A stretch of 64,000 bases of DNA, from positions 1-64,000 of the forward strand of contig JACGCK010000141.1 of assembly GCA_014925825.1 (NCBI GenBank), in the 5' to 3' direction. The notes under the pieces are model-generated. The model saw only the letters and a list, made by a program, of their open reading frames with translations, ran no database searches and was not told where the DNA came from. Both the position numbers and the translations under genes were made by a program. Source of the DNA: Pholiota molesta (lineage: Eukaryota; Basidiomycota; Agaricomycetes; Agaricales; Strophariaceae). Every line of letters begins with the position of its first letter. Position 1 is the stretch's first letter. Positions 59,850 to 64,000 of the stretch are shown piece after piece.

Positions 59850-62800
59850 CTTCGGCGAAGGAACCCCGAACCGAGTTCCTGCGCGCGCGCGCACACACTT
59901 TCGCTATGGGGTGTGTGCTGTGGGTTGGGATTCGAGGCGAGCTCGCAGCTCAGCGAAGGCGGGGTGCGATGCGATGCGGTGTGAGGCAGTGCCGCCCGCT
60001 CTCCCCGCGATCCGTGGGGTGTGGATATGATGGACTCGCACATCCGTGTGTTGTTGTACTTGGGTGCGCAGAATACATTAGGTTGTAGTACGGCGGAGAA
60101 TCCCGAGATGAGGAGTAGACGTGGACGTCTGGACAGTCATACGTCCACATCCACACACACGCAGATAGAACGCGCTGTCTCCATTTTTCTCCCGCGCTGC
60201 ACAGACGGGCATCTCATGACTTGTCCACTGTCGAACCCACCGCGCCCCTGCCGCGCGTCGTCTCCCAACGCCATCTCCCACCGTGTTGAGCGTGTGCCCC
60301 GCCCGGCAAGTTGCGCGCGTCTTCGTCTTCTGCGTTCTGTCACTTTCTGCCGCGAACCGTCCGCGCACTCTCTATGGTCGGGCGTTTGCGCGCGTGCCTT
60401 CGTCGCAATAGAGTCCTATTTCGAGCGGGTGACGGGGCGTGGGAGGCACGCCGAGCGCGACGAAAATAGGGCTGGAATAGAGGTGGGCCGTGGGCGTGGG
60501 CGTGCGTGCGCGCTCCCCTTCCTTGGCTATAGCCGCCGAGACGGTGGACGATCGGGGGATCCGTGGAAGTGGAAGTGGAGGTGCGCTGTCTGTCGTCGGG
60601 GTTTGGATGGTTGCTCGGGGAGTGTGGATGATTGATCTTCGGACGGCGTGCGTGGGTGTGTGAGGGCTATGTCGGGATCTGGAGGTGGTGGGCGGGGCGG
60701 GGTCGGTGGAGGCGTTTAGCGCTCGTGGTGTGCGTGGGCGGTGGTGGCCGTGCCCCGCCTCGAGGCGTGGATTTGCTGGCATGTTGATGATCGGCCAAGC
60801 CTTTGATCGCAGTAAGCGCCCGTGCAGGCCTACCTTTCCATATCCTCATTTCCGCTGCAAATTCACCTCGTCATCGACATCACACGCCTTCACCATACCT
60901 ATCTGGCCTTGCTAACACGCTCGCTCGTTCTTCGGCAACGATGATATCTGTTTCGTGCTCCAAGTTTCCTGCCCCTGCTGCTTCGGCTCTTTTCGGACCG
61001 GTGGTAACGCATCATGGACACTGTCATTAACTGGACGACAAGCACTCTGCAATCGGGGGGATTTGGGCTCGTGCTCGCCTGCGATGTATTTCGTATTTCG
61101 ACGACAGAGACAGGCCTGGACGTGGACACGAGACCAGGGGGACCCGATCCGGGGTTGCTGGGAATTGGAAAGCAGGAACACATGGCCTCCACTGGAGTCG
61201 GCGACTGGACGCACCCTTTCCTAAAACATTTATTTCCTTTCGCGATTTGAATTGGCCGCTCGGTGGGCTGTGGATGGGGTGTTGGCCATGGCGTTCGTGA
61301 TGTTCTAGGTCCTTCCTCATCGATTCTGTTTATCCGTTACGGGTCCGAGTTTCAGCCGATTTTCTTTATGCTTGGTTCAAGCATGTCTGACATGGACGTT
61401 CATCATCTCTTTCAAGATTACCCGTCTTTGGACGCATGTGTGTACTCTTTTCTTTTTCCTTTCAATTCATTTGTTCTTTTAGTTAGAACAACTCCCATCT
61501 CCGCCTCTTGTGGACTTTGCCTGAATCTTTTCTCTGTTCTTTGATCTTTCGATTTGTATTGACTCTTCGTCTTCCCTATCATCATCCCCGACTCCATGCA
61601 TACATTGATTTATTCCATCATTTGTCTCTTCTCCTTTGCCTTGTCTGAACCTTCCGGACACTTGCATCTTCCCCCACTCCACTCACCCTGTACGACTTGT
61701 ATCGTACTTGGTCTTTTTCTGTTCTGTTTCGTGTACTTCTCGATTATAGATAGACGAACACTTGTGCGATGTATTTCTGTACGTTCTGTACATTTATTCA
61801 TGGAAAACTTCTCCAATTGAATTTATCGAACGGTGAATTCTCTGTCAGTATCCTGAGTGCTTGAAACTATCGTTACCTCGATGGTCTGACTCCGCGGCCT
61901 TTCCGTTTGAATGGTAAGTAATATCAATTGCAGGGAAATTCGAAGAACAAATGCATACGTATCTATTGAGTACAATACTACCATTAAGGATCTAATTATG
62001 CGACACGTTCCACGCAAGTTTAGAACCTGCGTCGAGAGACGAAATCTGCGCACACGTTCCATGCCTTTTCGGGACATTCTGTTTTAGCCCGTCTGTTAAA
62101 TTGAAATCACATAGGCCTGCGTGGGTGAATTCTGCGGAAGATTGATGGGAAGGAGGGTTCGGAGAAGATGTGTACGATATAATATCGCGCGCTGTGCTCT
62201 GGAAGCCTATTCCTTGTGATATAGGTGTGAAAGAGGGTGAGGATTAAGTACTAAGTGATGGTCTGCTGATCGCGTTGATACTCGAGATAAACTCAGCTTG
62301 TGTGAAGAACTTCAGCACCAGATAATTATACCTGCAAGCATGTGCAGGTTCGTCGACAGACGGGGAGATATTATTTCAAAAATGGTTTTACAGCCCCAGA
62401 ATTTTTTATTTAGCGTTGTCAAATGCTGTAAAAGACAGCCATGATAAATTTTCCGGCTCGGGGAACTCACAAGAACTCACGACGCACAAGTCATCTGCCA
62501 CATCCTTAAGGAAATCAAAAGCACAGGCTTGTGGGTGTCAATAGCCCGTGGAGTTCACACCATCCCGCAGGTACAACAGTATTTTCCAGATTCGCGATAA
62601 GCTGATGATGATGATGTAGTTCGTACATACATAGGCCGTTATTAAACCTTATCTCCATTGTCTGGCCAAGAAGACTCGAATAGACTCGCGGGATCCCTGG
62701 AACATGACCGCTTATCTATCTATATGACTTTGTCCTACGGTGACCCCGAGTCAAAATTCATTCCAGGCCGTCGTCACTCCAGACAACTCATCCAAATCCT

Positions 62801-64000
62801 GTTTCCACACGCCGCAGCACTCTAGATCCAGGCAGCATCTGCAAGAGGCAATAGACGCGTTCTTTGCTATCAACGTGGGTACCTTGCGTACTTGGCGGAA
62901 TGACGGGATATACAAATACGATGGCGTACGCAGTGAAGTAAAGGAGGTGATCAACTTGGTGCATTCTGCCTGCGGAAAGAAGTTTCTTCCGTGTATAGAA
63001 CATACACTGTAGGGGATAGGTACTAAGAAGGACATAAAGATCTGCGCCGCCTGGGTAGAGCGGTATATGGAATGGGCCCTGGGAAAGCGAATATAGCTTG
63101 GAATAAGTAATGCGAAGCGGCCAGGTGCGATTTTCTGCCTTTGGCAAGAGAAGTAGAAGCAGGCAGACTTGGAAAGGGGCCGAGATCGACATGCGCGGGA
63201 GCATGTCGTAAATCTTAGGTTACCAGCAATTCCGAAGGCAAATTAGAAGAACGGCTTGGGTATGTAGAAAGCAAGTACCATCATGTATATTTAGCTGGAG
63301 TTATCTGAAGTGCAGCCATCGACTAGCATCGACTCCACAGAGATAAAGCAAGCACTTTGCGAACACATACTAAGTAAGATGTTGAGAATCGGAGCCGGCC
63401 AGTCGTGGCGGCATGCTGTGCCATGCTCATTAGCCAAGGCATCTGAAGCAATTAAGTTTGATGATAGATAACCCTACTGGTATAATTTCGCTCATGTCGG
63501 CTTTCAAATGCATGAAGTCCTACATAGCTTATTTGAAACTAGGGACAGGTTGCTACTAATCGCCATTAAGCGCCGACCGTTACACGATTATTGCATTGCT
63601 GACTTGAAGGGATATTTTTATTAATGAAACTTGGATGCAAGCGGGGCTATCAGTGTTTTTTTTTGTACGCGCGTCAGAAAGATTTACAGCAACAAAAGCC
63701 TTACTTACTCCGCCTGGTGCTTACCAGGCAAGTTGATAAGTAAATTTATAAATAGAATACCAGAATCCAGGTTGAGGACAACAATATACCTGTCAGAGCT
63801 AGAGCGGCTGGCTGGCAGTGTTTCCAGAGTCATCTCAGTGGGTGCGAATAGTATCGGAAAGCTTCGGAGTAATTTATTTGACTTGGAGCTCTTCAGGCTT
63901 CAGCTTCAGGCTAAAATGTGTTGTGTGTTGCAACTTGCAGAACGTAAACAATGTCATTTTATCCCATTTCACTTCTAACTTCCGAGAGATCTCTGGAGTG

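Larger units (their letters stand above)
58534..64000. other. Gene-poor region rich in microsatellites
   Basis: No gene is supportable. The first 3.3 kb is pyrimidine-biased and GC-rich with many simple repeats (listed separately), perhaps a long 3' UTR or a promoter-proximal region of a gene I cannot see. From about 61,850 the sequence becomes AT-rich intergenic DNA with only short, featureless open frames. Confidence 0.45.

Noticed and set aside
62740..63012. A 90-codon open frame in the right-hand gene-poor part.
   Set aside because: It has no ATG start in a good context, no homology signal that I recognise and no neighbouring exon.

Overview
This window reads as nuclear DNA of a filamentous basidiomycete, most likely an Agaricomycete (mushroom-forming fungus). 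The evidence is many short spliceosomal introns (about 45-110 nt, GT-AG, with CTAAC/CTGAC-like branch sites), densely packed protein genes on both strands, an F-box protein of the type expanded in Agaricomycetes, and a CYP-type P450 fragment. The taxon is inferred from protein character, not from a marker gene.

Layout, left to right. 0-6.8 kb: an F-box protein (-, running off the left edge), a SLC25A38/Hem25-type mitochondrial carrier (+), a mitochondrial short/branched-chain acyl-CoA dehydrogenase (-) and a BIG1/Voa1/Ac45-like membrane protein (+). 7.6-15.8 kb: the large Mediator kinase-module subunit MED13 (-), divergent by only 28 bp from a DUF2433 phosphoesterase-like protein with an RRM-like tail (+). 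16.9-23.3 kb: lariat debranching enzyme DBR1 (-), a mitochondrial rhomboid protease (+), an RNase H1-like protein (+) and a truncated cytochrome P450 (+). 23.6-28.1 kb: an orphan membrane-anchored, largely disordered protein with two GC-AG introns, a tRNA-Arg(ACG), and an intron-rich divergent histone H3 variant (-). 29.9-36 kb: a KDM3-like JmjC histone demethylase (+), a possible gene remnant, and a small cysteine-rich protein (-). 37.3-45.8 kb: three same-strand RNA-biology genes, cap-binding CBC1/NCBP1, rRNA-processing ESF2 and the CBC partner ARS2/Serrate. 46.8-51.2 kb: the SSK1-type response regulator of the HOG stress pathway. 52.4-53.6 kb: a small secreted protein (-). 53.6-64 kb: gene-poor sequence rich in microsatellites, with one supportable gene, a low-complexity polyQ protein (57.7-58.5 kb).

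Two patterns stand out. First, every conserved gene between about 0.7 and 23 kb needs one or more single-base corrections, nearly all additions to short homopolymers, to read as a full protein, whereas the genes from 23.5 to 58.5 kb read through cleanly. I regard this as a local sequence-accuracy problem rather than mass pseudogenization, so coding calls in that part are approximate. Second, functional neighbours occur: a divergent H3 variant beside a putative histone demethylase, and CBC1 and ARS2 (known physical partners) separated only by ESF2. Whether these are co-regulated is inference.
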